A stretch of DNA of 64,000 nucleotides from Phlebopus portentosus (GCA_037892935.1 JAYXKI010000012.1:1488001-1552000); one strand, 5' to 3'. Counted from the first letter of the stretch, positions 25,901 through 38,443 are shown. Notes: a model not told the origin generated them from the sequence alone. Program-made: numbers and translations.

Positions 25901-26812
25901 ATTCCTCACAAACTCTTCATCTATCTCCTCGCTCGACAGTGGCGTACTCACATTCATCAGGGCAACGGGTGAACTTAACTGTTCCTAACCTCCAATCAAT
26001 CTCAGGATTATGCTTCGTCAACCAGTCATGTCTGAGGAAGATGTTGCTTGACGCTAAGGATGTCACCGCCAGTCGAATCTCTTCCTTTCGTGTTTCCCAA
26101 AGAACATTCGTACAACTACGTATTCCTTGATCAATCCAGCCTCGTTGCTAGTTCCGTCAGCATTGAAGACTGGTCTAGGCCGAATGTACCTTTGGGTGGG
26201 GGAAACCATACCGTTTGACAAAACCTTCGTCGATGCATGAGCCCGTGCACCCTGAGCTCGATCAGTGCATGCAAGCATCAATGAAGTTTTCCTCTTCGAG
26301 TAGGGGTTCGACAAGTCTACTTCGTCATCACCTGCTACCTTTGGGTGTACGATGCTAACGAAGGCGTCCAACTCCTTTCCTCCCGCCCGTCGCACGAACT
26401 GATCTGCGTCCACAATGCCCTCGCGCCATACCTCAGCCGCGCGTCTGCCTACCCACATCCCACACTGCTTCAGTGACGTTCGCCTGAGCAACAACATTCC
26501 CGCGGTAAGGTGCTTCCGCCACAACCTCATTTTTTATAGCGGTTTGATTCCGCTCTTCCTTTCTCAATTCGCCTGCTTGCGCATCTGTTCTTCTGACAAA
26601 TAAATCTTCATAGACTTCGAAGTCATCGTTGTCCTCTTCAGATTCATCTGGCAGTACGTCGGTAAGGATCTTTCGAAGGATGAAACCGTCACTGGTATTC
26701 GTATCTTGATATTGTACAACAGGACGATTATATTTTAACGAGTCCAACGGAAAGAGTCCTTTAGAGACCGACCAGTCGTTCCGACGTCTACGCCTGGTCT
26801 TCTGGAAAACCC
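22904..26812 (-). pseudogene. E2 pol, copy 1, frame broken
   Basis: All Pol domains found in copy 2 (54387-58277) are present in the same order: protease DSG, reverse transcriptase with YLDD, RNase H, integrase, GPY/F and chromodomain. Single-base indels near 23500, 24385, 24900, 25205, 25400 and 26100 divide the frame. The AAAACCC (minus GGGTTTT) heptamer is at 26806-26812. Confidence 0.8.
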
Positions 26813-28290
26813 TCACCTTCTATGAGTTCTTCCAGCTCAGCGGGTACCGCTCGTACATCGTCGTCGTCGTCCTCTTCGAAGAAGATTCCTTTGCTTGGCC
26901 GAGTTCCTCGAAGAGCGCGCCTTTCTGTCTGCTGGGACGAAGGCTGCAATGATGGCACGTATTGCTTCACGACCTCGCGGGCATTCCCTGATGTAATGGC
27001 CCACCTGACCACACTTGTAACAAGCTGCGTGTAAATAGAACGCGCCTGGTTCATCATTACATCCATGGGTTGTCCTAAGCCTCCATACGTACTCCTGTAG
27101 CATCAACGGTACGATCTTGAGCGGGGGTATGAAAGGATGGCTGCTTGTTGAGGCGGCATAAAACGTCTCATTGGTGGTGTCGGAGTTGGTTTCATCGCTG
27201 TGTCGAACTAACATTGTCTTTTTCCGACGTTCATGCCGTGGGTCCCTGATTTGGCACTCGACCCTGTCGACCTTGACGGCGGTTTTTTCTTGAACTCTTC
27301 ATACGGCGTCGGTTCATTGGGCAATCTCATGACCCCTTCCACAACCTTCGGGTTTAGCGCCCTCTTCAGGCGACTCATCAACCATTCGTCGTGTGCCTCT
27401 GTTGCTAGGCCAGCATCCACTCGACAAATGTCAAACTTGTTGAAAAACTCGTCGGCGTTGAGGTCTCCTTGGTACATTGCATCTAGTCGTTCGAGGAGGC
27501 CTTTTGGGATCTGGCAGGGTCATCGAACGAAGTGTCCCAGCTTCTTTAAGAAGGCGTCCCAGGCGTCCGTGAACGTCAGGTTGCCGTCTGCATCGATCTG
27601 CTCCACTGGTGTAACTCTCTGCCCAGCGAGCCGCAGCACCTCACTCCTCTTCATGTACGACAGGGCGAACATAATCTTACTCTTGTTCGTCCTGAATTCT
27701 GACTCAGATGCGTAGATGTAGAGGCGCAGCTCTCGCTTGAAGTCCACATAATCGTGTTCACCATCGAAGTCTCTTGGTTTGGCGACGTGGACCTTCTTCG
27801 ACAATTCCTTTGATCCTTGGTTCGCACCTTCGCCTGCAGCTTGGAGCGCTAGTGCGACCGCTGCATCGCGAGATCAGTCATTGCTTCCTTCGATAATGAC
27901 ATCTCGTGTTCTTCTTCTTCTTCTTCATCTTCTTCACTTGGTATAAGCGGCGCTAGTTTCGCAGAACTTTCCAAACGCCGGAGAAGGCTGCTCGACAGTG
28001 GGGGCCAACGCTTGAGGTGGTCGAACCCGATGGTTCTGGTAAGGGGGCCGTTGGTTGCGTTGGAGTAGGAGGTGAGGGCTCGTCTACGTCGTCTTCTTGT
28101 TTCACTCTCCAGTGGATGGACCTTCCCTTCCTCTGGGATTACCACCTCTTGGCAGTCTCGCGTCCCACCAGGCGCCGAAGACTTGATTTCCTGCTTTGAC
28201 GATATAATGTCCCGACGGCGCTCCACCTAGAGTTCGCAGGGAGGGCCGCTCGTTGCTCGTCAGTTAGCTCCACCTTGATAGGCTGGGGGT
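26787..28290 (-). pseudogene. E2 gag, copy 1, frame broken
   Basis: Gag pieces at 27208-27477, 27520-27804 and 27849-28226 plus a zinc knuckle near 27000. At the position where E1 and E2 copy 2 have TGA, this copy reads CGA (plus-strand TCG at about 27487-27489, before CTA GAT), so the stop is not fixed in the family. Confidence 0.7.
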
Positions 28291-28696
28291 GGAACGGGGA
28301 TCGGGATGCTGTTCGGGCGGGACCGACTTTGGGATAACCTGGCTCGTCTTTGAAATTGATGACTAAACGAAAGGCTCCGAGGTAGATAATGAAGGAGATA
28401 CTTGTCGACGACTGGACTCTAATGCGTTACCCACGAGAAGGTTTGATGGGAGTTCCAGAGAAGGGTGATTCGGAGCGAACACGGTGATGTGATTGGTTGA
28501 TACTTCGGGTACTATCGGGTCACGTCGGAGTCAATCGGACTTCGACGGGCAAGATAAGGGGTTTGTTGTCTGCACGGTAGGAACCGGGTTTCGTTCGATG
28601 TCGTCCTTCGAAGATATACTTCAGGGGACACGTCACAGGCGAGCGCTCGGCGACAACGGAATCGGGCGTGAGCCAGAGAGTAGAGTCTTTCTATTA

Positions 28697-29101
28697 TGTT
28701 AGGCGGACGGCTCAAGGACTGAGTCGAGGCAGGCCAACACAACAACAAACAAGCGTGAATGAGATAATCCCAAACACGTCGCTCAGGTCAAGACAGCCTA
28801 AGACGAGGCTTAAGTCCAGACCGTCGAACGCTAGGTCGCAGTGAAGGTAAGTAGAATAGAAAGACAAGGAATCAGAAAGAGTCAAACTATCTACTTATAT
28901 AGACTTTGGGCGTGGGAAAGGTCTACCCTAATGGGAAGTCACATGACAAGGAATGGGATAATTAGTACGCGTGATAGAACATTGTGGAATGTTCCGGCAA
29001 AAGGATGAATAAGCGCATAAGAAAAATAAAAAGAAAAGAAAAAGAATATTAAAATAAATGGTGACGTCAGAAAAGAAAAGGAAAATGTTCGAGTCCTTAC
29101 A
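28697..29101 (-). repeat. E2 5' LTR, copy 1
   Basis: TGTTAGG...CCTTACA, 405 bp. The self-complementary primer site lies just inside it on the lower-coordinate side. Confidence 0.85.
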
Positions 29102-29325
29102 TCAGTTCTTGGTCAAGTGGGTTGGATATGAGGAAGCGACATGGCAGCCGGAATCCGACGTCAAGGATAATGCACAGGAATCAATTCAAGAATTCTATCG
29201 CAAACATCCTGGAGCTCCACGAAAGTTAACAATACCTCGACAAAGCATGCGAGCACTGTATAGGTTCACGTCGCCAGAAGGATTATGTGGTTGGTCGGGA
29301 CGCCCAACCCTTGAGAGGGGGGTGA
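29102..29325 (+). pseudogene. End of E1 chromodomain beyond E2, copy 1
   Basis: Encodes FLVKWVGYEEATWQPESDVK and on to a TGA next to the 3' LTR. It is the exact continuation of the chromodomain that stops at 22489, which shows that E2 split E1. Confidence 0.85.
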
Positions 29326-29746
29326 TGTAAGGACTCGAACATTTTCCTTTTCTTCTCTATGTCATCATTCATTTTAATATTCTTTTTCCTTTTCTTTTAT
29401 TTTTTTCTTATCAAACTTACTCATCCAATTGCCGGAACATTCCACAACGTTCTATCACGCTCACTAATCATCTCATTCTTTGTCATGTGACTTTCTAATA
29501 GAGTAGACCTTTCCCGCACTCAAAGTCTATATAAGTAGATAGTTTTGACTCTTTCGTTCCTTATATTTCTATTCTACTTACCTCACTGCGACATAGGTAT
29601 CTACTCTTGTATTATTAGTTTGCTGAATTCTACTTACCTTCACTGCAACATAGCGTGCGTATAGCCCGGCGACTCGCGTTAGCCAGTTGTTTGTTGTTTG
29701 TGTTGGCCGCCTCGAGATCGACGCCCGTTAGTCTCGCTGCCTAACA
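29326..29746 (+). repeat. E1 3' LTR, copy 1
   Basis: TGTAAGG...CTAACA, 421 bp, followed directly by gene H sequence (GACACTTCCC). Confidence 0.85.
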
Positions 29747-30570
29747 GACACTTCCCTCCATGCAATGATCCACGGTACCTTCTGTCATCCCTCGGCCTGT
29801 CTCGTGCAGGCTGGGAGGCGGGCGATGGTGATGCATGGCGAGTCCTTCCAGCACTGGAATTTTCTACACCTGGTTTGGTCTGTGGATCCCCATCCGCTTG
29901 TGCTTCGATCAGCGCCAGCTTGGTTTGTAAGCCCCTGCTGCATGCCTATGGCAGTTGAACCTAAGGTGGTCTGCACAGTTCGCTTTGATTTGTGGTAGTC
30001 GAGCAAGTTCAGCTGCTTGGGAACCTCCGAAGCTGTCACGCCCGGAGCTTTACTTAGCTACAAAAGCTCAGAAGCCTCCAGAATCACATAGATGAGAGTA
30101 AGACACGTACTAGAGCCTTGTATTATGATCAAAATAATTCTTCATTGTATAATATATATGGGTGCCATCGGCACGAACATAACAAACTTCCTCCGGATGC
30201 ATGCTGCACCGTAGGTTTTGCTTGATCTCCTTAATATGAGGTGCGAGCATTGCATTCAGGTCACCTTTCGTTGCTTCAGCTGCACTGGTTGGTTTGGTCG
30301 CATTCTGAAGTACGCTTCCTGAGCGTTTAGAACCCTTCTAAATGGAACGTAATTCGCGCATCAACATGTGAAAGAGAGAAAGGCAAACGATCACATTTAC
30401 CCATTCATTGTTCATGTTCATAAGCACAATTTCGCCTGCACTATCGACCTTGCACTTCTTCTTCAGCTCCTTTGAGATACTTCTTGAACACTTGCACAAG
30501 CTCATCAAGATCTACATCAGATTCGAGATACCGTGGTTGAATCTTTGTCCCAATCTTCTTAAACCACGGA
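29747..30570 (-). pseudogene. Gene H, 3' part, copy 1 (interrupted host gene)
   Basis: Same content as 61170-61989, where the exons are cleaner. Minus-strand exons encode 'RYLESDVDLDELVQGFKKYL' and, after introns, 'CYVRADGTHIYYTMKNYFDH' and 'SEVPKQLNLLDYHKSKRTVQ'. The segment is bounded by the E1 3' LTR on one side and the E3 target duplication CCGGT on the other, so both elements sit in one transcription unit. Function unknown. Confidence 0.55.
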
Positions 30571-30575
30571 CCGGT

Positions 30576-31055
30576 TGTTAGGCGGCGAGACTAACAGGCG
30601 TCGATCTTGAGGCGGCCAACACAACAACAAACAACTGGCTAATGCGAGTTGCTGGGCTATACACACGCTATGTCGAAGTGAGGGTAAGTAGAATTCAATA
30701 AACTATTAATACAAGAGTAGATACCTATGTCGTGAGTGAGGGTAAGTAGAATAGAAAGACAGGAAACAAACGAGTCAAACTATCTACTTATATAGACTTC
30801 GAGCCTGGGAAAGGTCTACTCTAATAAGGAGTCACATGATAAGAGAGTGGAGTGATTAGTGAGCGTCATGGTCGGAAGGAGCAGATTTAGTCATGGCTGA
30901 TGACTGAAGATGAATAAGCCACCGACGGAAGAACGGAATTAGTAAATGAGGATTAGTAATGTAAAAAGGAAAGGTGAAATAAAATAAAATAAAGCTAAAA
31001 GATGATATGAGAAAATAAAAAGAAAATAAAAGAAAAATGTTAGAGATCCCTTACA
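30576..31055 (-). repeat. E3 3' LTR, copy 1
   Basis: TGTTAGG...CCTTACA, 480 bp including noise near 31000-31050. It has two copies of the GAAGTGAGGGTAAGTAGAAT segment, like the E1 LTR and unlike E2. Confidence 0.85.
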
Positions 31056-31059
31056 TCAC

Positions 31060-34000
31060 CCCCCTCTCAAGGTTGGGCGTCCCGACTAACCCTGAAATCC
31101 ATCTGAGTGATGTGAACCTATACAGTGCTCGCATGCTTTGTCGAGGTATTGTTAACTTTTCGTGGAGCTCCAGGATGTTTGCGATAGAATTCTTGAATTG
31201 ATTCACTGTGCATTATCCTTTGACGTCGATCTTTTTGGGATTCCGTACCATGTCGCTTCCTCATATCCAACCCACTTGACCAAGAATTGGAGCTTTCCTC
31301 GATGCCGACGTGAGTCGAGTATTTCTTGTTTCAACGTACTCTTCCTGTTCGTCAATGATCACTAGCGGAGGTGGGAGGCGGCTTCTTTCTGTGATTCGAA
31401 AAAACGGGATTGAACGCTGGCCGGTTTGAGGCAGGGATCTCGGTCAAGACGGGATGAGACGTGTTTCCATCGTCTGCTGGGATCTTTAGCTTCTCTGGCG
31501 CTTGCGCCAATCTTTCCATTACCTCGAATGGGCCAAACCATTTGTCGATCTCATCTTCTTCGTCGGTCGGATAGTCTTAATGTCTTCCAGGCCATCCAAG
31601 AGGAACTCTTTGTCCCCATCTCCGCCTAGACTGCCGACTTTCCGGTGCAACGATCATAAAAGCGCTTCATGTCTTTGTTAGCCTAGGATCAGATTGGCCT
31701 GAGCGAGTTCGTGTATTCCCTTGACATGTTTAGCAAGCTCTTCTGCCTTGATAGATTAGATGCAGGGTCATTCCAACACCCGTAAAGCCTGAAGGGTGTT
31801 GTCCCATGTTGATGAAGATCGGGTGATAGTTTGGTCGCCGAATGTTCTGGGTGTGCATTAACAAACTCTGCAAGAGCTAACCAGTCTGCCCAGTCCGACT
31901 GTCGATGATTGATGTATAGCTGAAGGTACTATTTGAGGTTCTAATTCACTGGATTCCATCCTGCTCCATCAGTTTGAGGGTGGTATGCCGTTGATGGATG
32001 TACATCGATGTGAAGGAGTTTGTACAACTCCCTCATCATGCCATCGGAACTGCCCCTTGGTCGTGGATGATCAACAAGGGGTAACTGTGCAATCGGAAGA
32101 CATGGTCCCTATAAATCCTGGCCATCCCTTCTGCCGTCAATTTCGTCGTCGTTGGTATCGCATGGATTTGTTTGCTGAAGCAGTCGACTGGCTACACAAA
32201 TCGCATTAAATCCATTTGACTCTGACAGCTCTCCGATCAGGTCGGCCGTGACAACTTGCCTTGGCGCCTCTGGCACCTCGTTGGGTGCAAAACCTTTTGC
32301 CCTTGTTGTTCTGAGGGCCTTTGTCCACTGACAACGATCGCATCACTCGCACGTAATTCCTGACATCGACGTACATATTAGGCCACCAGAAACCTCTGCT
32401 TGCTAGTGCAACCGTCTTGATCTTGTTCTCCTGGGTGGCCTGCCTTGCGTTGAGTCGTGACACTCCCTCATCACTTCTCTCCCTCACGCTCGTCGGATGC
32501 GAAGACGTTTTGAAACTTCTCATCTTTGTCCCTCGAGAACTTAACCATCACCTCTTTTTTCCACAAGCAATCTACGAACACTAAGTTCAATGGATCTCTC
32601 TTCCTCATTCAACTCTAGCTGTGCCTTCTAATCTTTTCGCTCAGCACATCTCTTGACGTCTCCACTGTTCCCCTGACCAGCCATTCGTCTCTGATGAACG
32701 TGATGTCTTCATTATCCCATTCGACCCTTGTTGTAGTCCGCCTGCCTACAATAATATGCTCAACCTTACCCAATGTCTTCCCCTGGCTTGTGTACTAATG
32801 TAAAGTTTAATTTGGCTAGAAATCGAGTGGCCAACGGCTGCCTGACGATTCAACTTTTGACGGCGATCAGAGCCACATGAAGTTTGCGTGATCGGTCCAT
32901 ACTTCGAAAGATCTCTTTGGCTCCTTGGAGGTATTGTCGCCATTCCTTAAGAGCTTGAATGATTGCGAGCATCTCTTTGTTATAGATCTCGTAATTTCGT
33001 TCAGTAATCCAAGAAAGTCGATGATTCGATGGCTATCACCCTCCACTTGTGCGTCCTTGTTTCTGAAGGAGACGCACCCTCCAGATGCAAAGTCAGCCGC
33101 ATCTAGCTTCAGAAACGGAAAGGACCTCTCTGCGTTTGGGATGGCTAGAACTGGGGGACTACTCCATCGACCCTTCAACTCTTCGAGATACTTGTTTGTT
33201 CCTTCTCTCCCGCTTCACACTCCGCCTTACTGCTGTCAACGTCGGTAAGGGTTTGATGACAGAGCTGTTGTCCTTAACAAAATCGTCGCAACCAATTCAC
33301 CTAGTCCCAGGAATTGTTGCAGTTAAATGGGCGATTCAAACGGGCTTGGCCTACAATTTCTGGACTGCAAGGCCGTCTTCTTCCGGATCCATTGAATCCT
33401 TCGCCGTTTCATGCATGTCCAGGTACTTGACTGTGTCAACTTCGAATTCGCACTTCTGTGGCTTTGGGAAAAGTCCGTTTGCAAGCAGTATCTCAAAGCT
33501 TTCATTTGATGCTGTCTGTGATGAGCATACGATCATTCGAGAAGATGAGAATGTCATGGGGGTAATGATGACGTCACCTAAACAGTCATCTAGAAGATGT
33601 GAGTTCGTAGGCAGCACGGAACGTCGCTGGCGCATTACGCAAGCGAAGAACATAACTGTGGGTTCGAATAAGCCTGAGTTTGTCCGAAATGCTGCCTTCC
33701 TGCATCTCTCATGATCAGGATGTTGCTTATTTGGCGTCGGCTTTGTGATAGCCTTGCATCCTTGACCTTGTCGATGGATTCCGTTTATCAATGGCAATGG
33801 ATATTTGTTCTTGACCGTCCCTTACATTGAGCTTACAGATAGTCTTGGATCCGCTCCCGCAGGCTCCCATCTTCCAACAACGTGAGAAGAATGGAGACGC
33901 CATCGGGGATTTCGACTGTCGGATACGTCCCAATGCTAGGTTTCTCTTCTATGAACTCCTTCATCGCCTCTTGTTCTTTCGGTGACAATGGATACAAACC

Positions 34001-35080
34001 TTGCAATCGCTGGGTTTGAAATCCGGTTTAAGGTCAATAGCGTGTGGTCCCACGTTCGGTGGTTTGGTAAGCGTTCGAACGATTCCTCACTAAAGACGTC
34101 GAGCGTATTCCTCCAGGTAAGGCAGCCACTTCGCCGCTTCCTTCATCCGCACATTCCTCACAAACTCCTCGTCCCACTCTCCCTCGCTCGATAGCGACTC
34201 ACATTCGTCAGGGCAACGTGTGAACTTGACTGACTATAACTTCCAGTCGATCTCAGGATTGTGCTTCGTCAACCAGTCATGTCCGAGGAAGATGTTGCTC
34301 GATGCCAAGGATGTCACCGCCAGTCGAATCTCTCCTCACGTATTTTCCCCGAAAAACATCCGCACAACTACATATTCGCTTGATCAACCACGCTTCGTTG
34401 CTTGTTCCGTCGGCGTTGAAGACTGGTCTAGGCCGAATGTACCTTTGGGTGGGGAAACCGTATCGTTTGACAAAACCTTCGTCGATGCATGAGCCCGTAC
34501 ATCCTGAGTCGATCAGTGCATGAGCATCAGCCAAGTTTTCCTCTTCGAGTAGGGGGTTCGACAAGTCTACTTCATCATCTCCTGCTACCTTTGGGTGTAC
34601 GATGCTAACGAAGGCGTCGAGCTCTTTCCTCCGCTCGTCGCACGAACTGGGTCTGTGTGCACAATACCTCGCGCCATACCTGCCTCGACGCGCGTCTGCC
34701 TACGCGCATCGCACTGCTTGATGGCGTCGCCTGAGCAACAACGGTCCTCATGTTAGGTACTTCCGTCACAACCTCCGATTTTTATAGCGGTTTGATTCGA
34801 CCTCCTCCTCCTCAACTCACCTGCTAGCAGATGCTCTTCTGACAAATAAATCTTCATAGACCTCGAAGTCACCGTCGTCGTCCTCTTCAGATTCATCTGG
34901 CAGCACGTCGATAAGGATCTTTCGAAGGGTGAAACCGTCGCGTGATATTCGCATCTTGATATTGTACAACAGGACAATTATATTATTTTAACGAGTCCAA
35001 CGAAAAGAGTCCTTTTGGAGACCGACCAGTCGTTCCGACGTCTATGCCTGGTCTTCCGGAAAATCCTCGCCTTCCACTAG
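31060..35080 (-). pseudogene. E3 pol, frame broken
   Basis: Protease (DSGCTGSCIDEG near 34500), reverse transcriptase, RNase H, integrase and chromodomain are traceable from 35.0 kb down to 31.1 kb, in frequently changing frames. Because the indels are so dense, the true coding state cannot be read from this copy. Near the gag end the heptamer position reads GGATTTT rather than GGGTTTT. Confidence 0.75.
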
Positions 35081-36680
35081 TTCTTCAGCTCAGCAGGCAC
35101 TGCTCGCACCTCGACCTCGTCATCCTCTTCGAAGGAGGATTCCTTTGCTTGGCCGAGACGCTCTTCAAAGGCGCCTTTCTGTCCGCTGGAACGAAGGCTG
35201 CGATGATGGCTCGTATTATCACGGCCTGTGAGCATTCTCTGTCCGCAGTGGCCTACCTGGCCACACTTGTAACAAGCACGTGTACGACGTGCCTGGTTCA
35301 TCATTAGGTCCATCGGCGGCCATGCCTCCATCGTTATCCCTGTCGCGTCATGACGATCTTGGGGAGGAGGTACGTAGGGGGCGAGAGCCGCTTGTTGGAG
35401 CGGCATAGGACGTCTTGGTGGCGGAGGAGCTGGCCTTGTTGCTATTGGGAGTTGTGTCTTTCGTCAACGTTCGGCCATCAGGTCCCTGATTTGATGCTCG
35501 ACCCTGTCGACTTTGACGGCGACCTTCTTGAACTCTTCGCTGCGATGTTGGTTCGTTAGGCAACCTCGCTGACACCTTCGACAACCCAGGGTTTGAGGCC
35601 TCTTCGACGACTCGTCAACCCATTCGTCATGTGCTTCCATGTCAGCTAGACCAGCATCTACTCAACAGATGTCGAGCTTGTTGAAGAATTCGTCGAGTGA
35701 GGTCTCCTTGGTACATTGCATCTGATCGTTCGAAGGCCTTTTGAGATCTGGCGGGGTCATCGAACGGCGTGTCTAACTTCTTCGAAGGCATCCCAGCTGT
35801 CCGTAAACTTCAAGTCACGCGTCTGCATCGGTGCTTTCCGCTGGTATCAGCTTTTCAGCGCGGGCTGCAGCTGCCAGCTCTTCGCTCGCCTGTGGGGCGA
35901 CATAATTTTGCTCTTGTTCGTCCTGAATTCATGTTCGGATGCATAGATATATAGGCGCAGTTCTCGTTTGAAGTCCTCACGTAATCATGTTCGCCGTGAA
36001 ATCTCTGGGTTTGGTGATGTGGACCTTCTTTGATGCCTTAGAGCCTTGGTTAGCACCTTGTGCCAGCTTGGAGCGCTAGTGCGACCGCCGTCGCGGGTGA
36101 TCATCGTTTCCTTTAGGCAACGACATCTCGTGTTCTTATGCCCTCTTAGTTCTTCTTCGCTGGGTATGAGCGGAGCTGGTTGTATGGTTCGGTGAACGAT
36201 GGGGAACCGCTGTTGGAGGGGCTGATGCCGTTGACTTTGATGTTGATGGCTCTGGTAATGGGAACGTTGATCGTGTGGGGGTGGGGGCGCGGGATCATCT
36301 ACGTCACCTTCTTCTTTCGCTCTCAATAGTGGGACTTGTGCCCCTCTGGTAGAATGCCACCTCTTCGCAGTTTCGTCCCACCAAGCAATGAAGTTTTGAC
36401 CGCCCGACCTGACGATGTACTGTCCCTTTGACGCGCTCCACCTAGAGTTTGTCGGAAGCGCCGCTGCGTGCTCGTCAGTTAGCTGCTGCTGATAGGCTGG
36501 GAGTGGAACGGGGATCGGGATGGTGTTCGGACGGGACCGACTTCGGATGATCGGCTCGTCTTTCGTGACGACTAGACGAAAGGCACCGAGGTAGATGATG
36601 ACGAGATGCTTGATGAGGATTGGACTCTGTCCGTCACACGAACGTCTGATGGGAGTTCCAAAGGGTGATTCTGAGTCCAC
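35041..36680 (-). pseudogene. E3 gag, frame broken
   Basis: The N-terminal part reads through 'FRLVVTKDEPIIRSRSRP' into 'QQLTDEHAAALPTNSRWSAS' without a frame change, unlike E1 and E2. The zinc knuckle CYKCGQVGHC is near 35260. The codon that is TGA in E1 is CGA here (before TCA GAT, about 35727-35729). Confidence 0.7.
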
Positions 36681-37084
36681 GTTGACGATAGTGTGGATAG
36701 GGGTCTGGAACTGGACCTTGATACGGGCAGGGACTAGGCAGCCTTCCTTATTCTGACCAAAGACTATGTCGTTCGGATCCCGTCTTCACCTAGGCTGATC
36801 TGGTCTTGAATGTCTGCCCAAGGCCGACCAGCCTCTTTGGCTTTACGTAAGGTCGTCGGCGGGGTTGATAACGAGTCTGGTAGCGAGTCGGAGCCCTACA
36901 GTGATATGAATTGTTTCGGGAAGTATCGGGACACGTCAAAGTCGATCCAGACCTTGATGGGCAAGATAGGGGTTGCTCGGATAAATCCGGGATGGGCGCG
37001 GTCGTCAGCCGTCGATGTGTCTCCTGCGTGGAGTAGCGACAGACGAGTGGTTAAACACGGGTTCGAGAGTAGGTCTTTCTATTA

Positions 37085-37549
37085 TGTTAGGCGGCGAGAC
37101 TAACAGGCGTCGATCTCGAGGCGGCCCCAACAACAAACAACTGGCTAACGCGAGTTTGCCGGGCTATACGCACGCTATGTAGAGTGAGGGTAAGTAGAAT
37201 TCAATAAACTATTAATACAAGAGTAGATATATATGTCGAAGTGAGGGTAAGTAGAATAGAAAGACAAGGAAGCAAGCGAGTCGAACTATCTACTTATATA
37301 GACTTCGAGCCTGGGAAAGGTCTACTCTAATAAGGAGTTACATGATAAAGAGAGTGGAGTGATTAGTGAGCGTCATGGTCGGAAGGAGCAGATTTGGTCA
37401 TGGCTGATGACTGAAGATGAATAAGCCACGACGGAAGCAGGAATTAGTAAATGAGAGTTAATGTAAAGGAAAGGTGAAATAAAATAAAATAAAGCGAAAG
37501 ATGATATGAGAAAATAAAGAAAATAAAAGAAAATGTTCGAGTCCTTACA
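37085..37549 (-). repeat. E3 5' LTR, copy 1
   Basis: 465 bp. Contains a TATA box (TTATATA, 37294-37300 on the plus strand) and AATAGAAAGAC at 37255-37265, which pairs with the primer site at 37073-37083. Confidence 0.85.
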
Positions 37550-37554
37550 CCGGT

Positions 37555-38368
37555 GTAGCCTAGTGTAACCGAGGTGGGATAGCACTGAAGAATACTTGCC
37601 ACGTTCTGACGCATCAATTATGCTGTGTTGAGGTTCAACGTTCATTTTGCGCAAAGCCATGTCGTCAACCAGAACAACAAGTGTTGATCACGTTTCTTTA
37701 GGAGCTTGCTGCTTCTCTTTTTCACATTTGAGATTTTCCATGAAATGCACGTAAGATACAACTGACGAGTCGCATCTATACTCTTGGTCCGAATTGTCAG
37801 CGTAGTCTATTGATCGCTAGAGACTGACAAACTCCTATAATGGTCTACCTTTAGCTGCAAGCAACGGATTATCAAGTCCCAAGGATCACCAGTACCAACT
37901 CTGTTGGTATCTGACTCTTGACCCGGATTGTCATTAGCCATTAGAGACGTATCAAGTTGTGATGGTTCTTCATCATAGGGCTCTTCACTATTGATACGTC
38001 AGGTCCTCGTCAGCAGCTCTCCGGCCCCTTGCTTTTGTCGTGGTGGGCTCCGCTTCCATGTTTTTCTGTTATAGTATGAGTGCAATACCGGAAGACAAGA
38101 CTATCAGTACTACATCTCTTCCAACACCGTTCTTGTTGACAGCAGGCTGCTCTGCAGCTACCATGGCTTGACCTCATTTTTGTGGTCCTTCAGCAATGAC
38201 ATCTGCATTTTGAGAGTTCGAATGAGGGCCATTTGCTTGCTAAGGGCTCCAGGGCCGTTGCTGCTTTTTGAGAGAGAGGTTTCTTGTGACAGCTGATGCC
38301 TGCTTCATCCCGGCAGTCTTACGAGCCACAGTCTTGTGAGCTGCGAGTTTTCTAGGGGTGGGACTCAT
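37555..38368 (-). pseudogene. Gene H, 5' part, with histone-H3-tail-like N-terminus
   Basis: The minus-strand ATG at 38368 (TATA-like TTTATAAG about 50 bp upstream) opens PRKLAAHKTVARKTAGMK, which resembles the H3 tail around PRKQLATKAARKS. Downstream, coding-like stretches follow in changing frames: one with KNMEAEPTTTKARGRRAADE after a possible 51-bp GTAGTA...AACAG intron, then INSEEPYDEEPSQLDTSL and DPWDLIIRCLQLKVDHY, then SIDYADNSDQEYRCDSSV. Reading across the E3 target site continues as YTGPWFKKIG, linking this to 30570-29747. At least one TGA and two frame changes suggest decay or uncorrected bases. No known function. Confidence 0.45.
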
Positions 38369-38443
38369 GATGGTAAAGGATAAAAAAAAAAAGTGATGTG
38401 GCAACGAAGGTAGCTGCTTATAAACATGTTCCAAGCTCGCTTA

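Larger units (their letters stand above)
22490..29101 (-). mobile_element. E2 chromovirus, copy 1, nested in E1
   Basis: LTRs 22490-22896 and 28697-29101 enclose minus-strand gag and pol. The left flank is TCCAG (22485-22489). The right flank reads TCAG here but TCCAG in copy 2, so the target duplication is damaged by a one-base loss. Pol is in several frames (22904-23479, 23502-24395, 25415-25957, 26063-26816), whereas copy 2 is open. Confidence 0.85.
16403..29746 (+). mobile_element. E1 chromovirus, copy 1 (contains nested E2)
   Basis: 5' LTR 16403-16844, gag and pol on the plus strand to 22489, interrupted by E2 (22490-29101), then the end of the chromodomain (29102-29325) and the 3' LTR 29326-29746. 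It matches E1 copy 2 (48021-61169) throughout, but with many one- to few-base insertions that break every ORF. These also occur in non-coding LTR sequence, so sequencing noise is a likely cause. Confidence 0.85.
30576..37549 (-). mobile_element. E3 chromovirus, complete element with CCGGT duplication, copy 1
   Basis: LTRs at 30576-31055 and 37085-37549, with the 5-bp target duplication CCGGT at 30571-30575 and 37550-37554. Length is 6,974 bp. The interior carries gag and pol of the same family as E1 and E2 but is littered with indels. In the region shared with copy 2 (61995-64000) those indels are mostly absent from the second copy. Confidence 0.9.
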
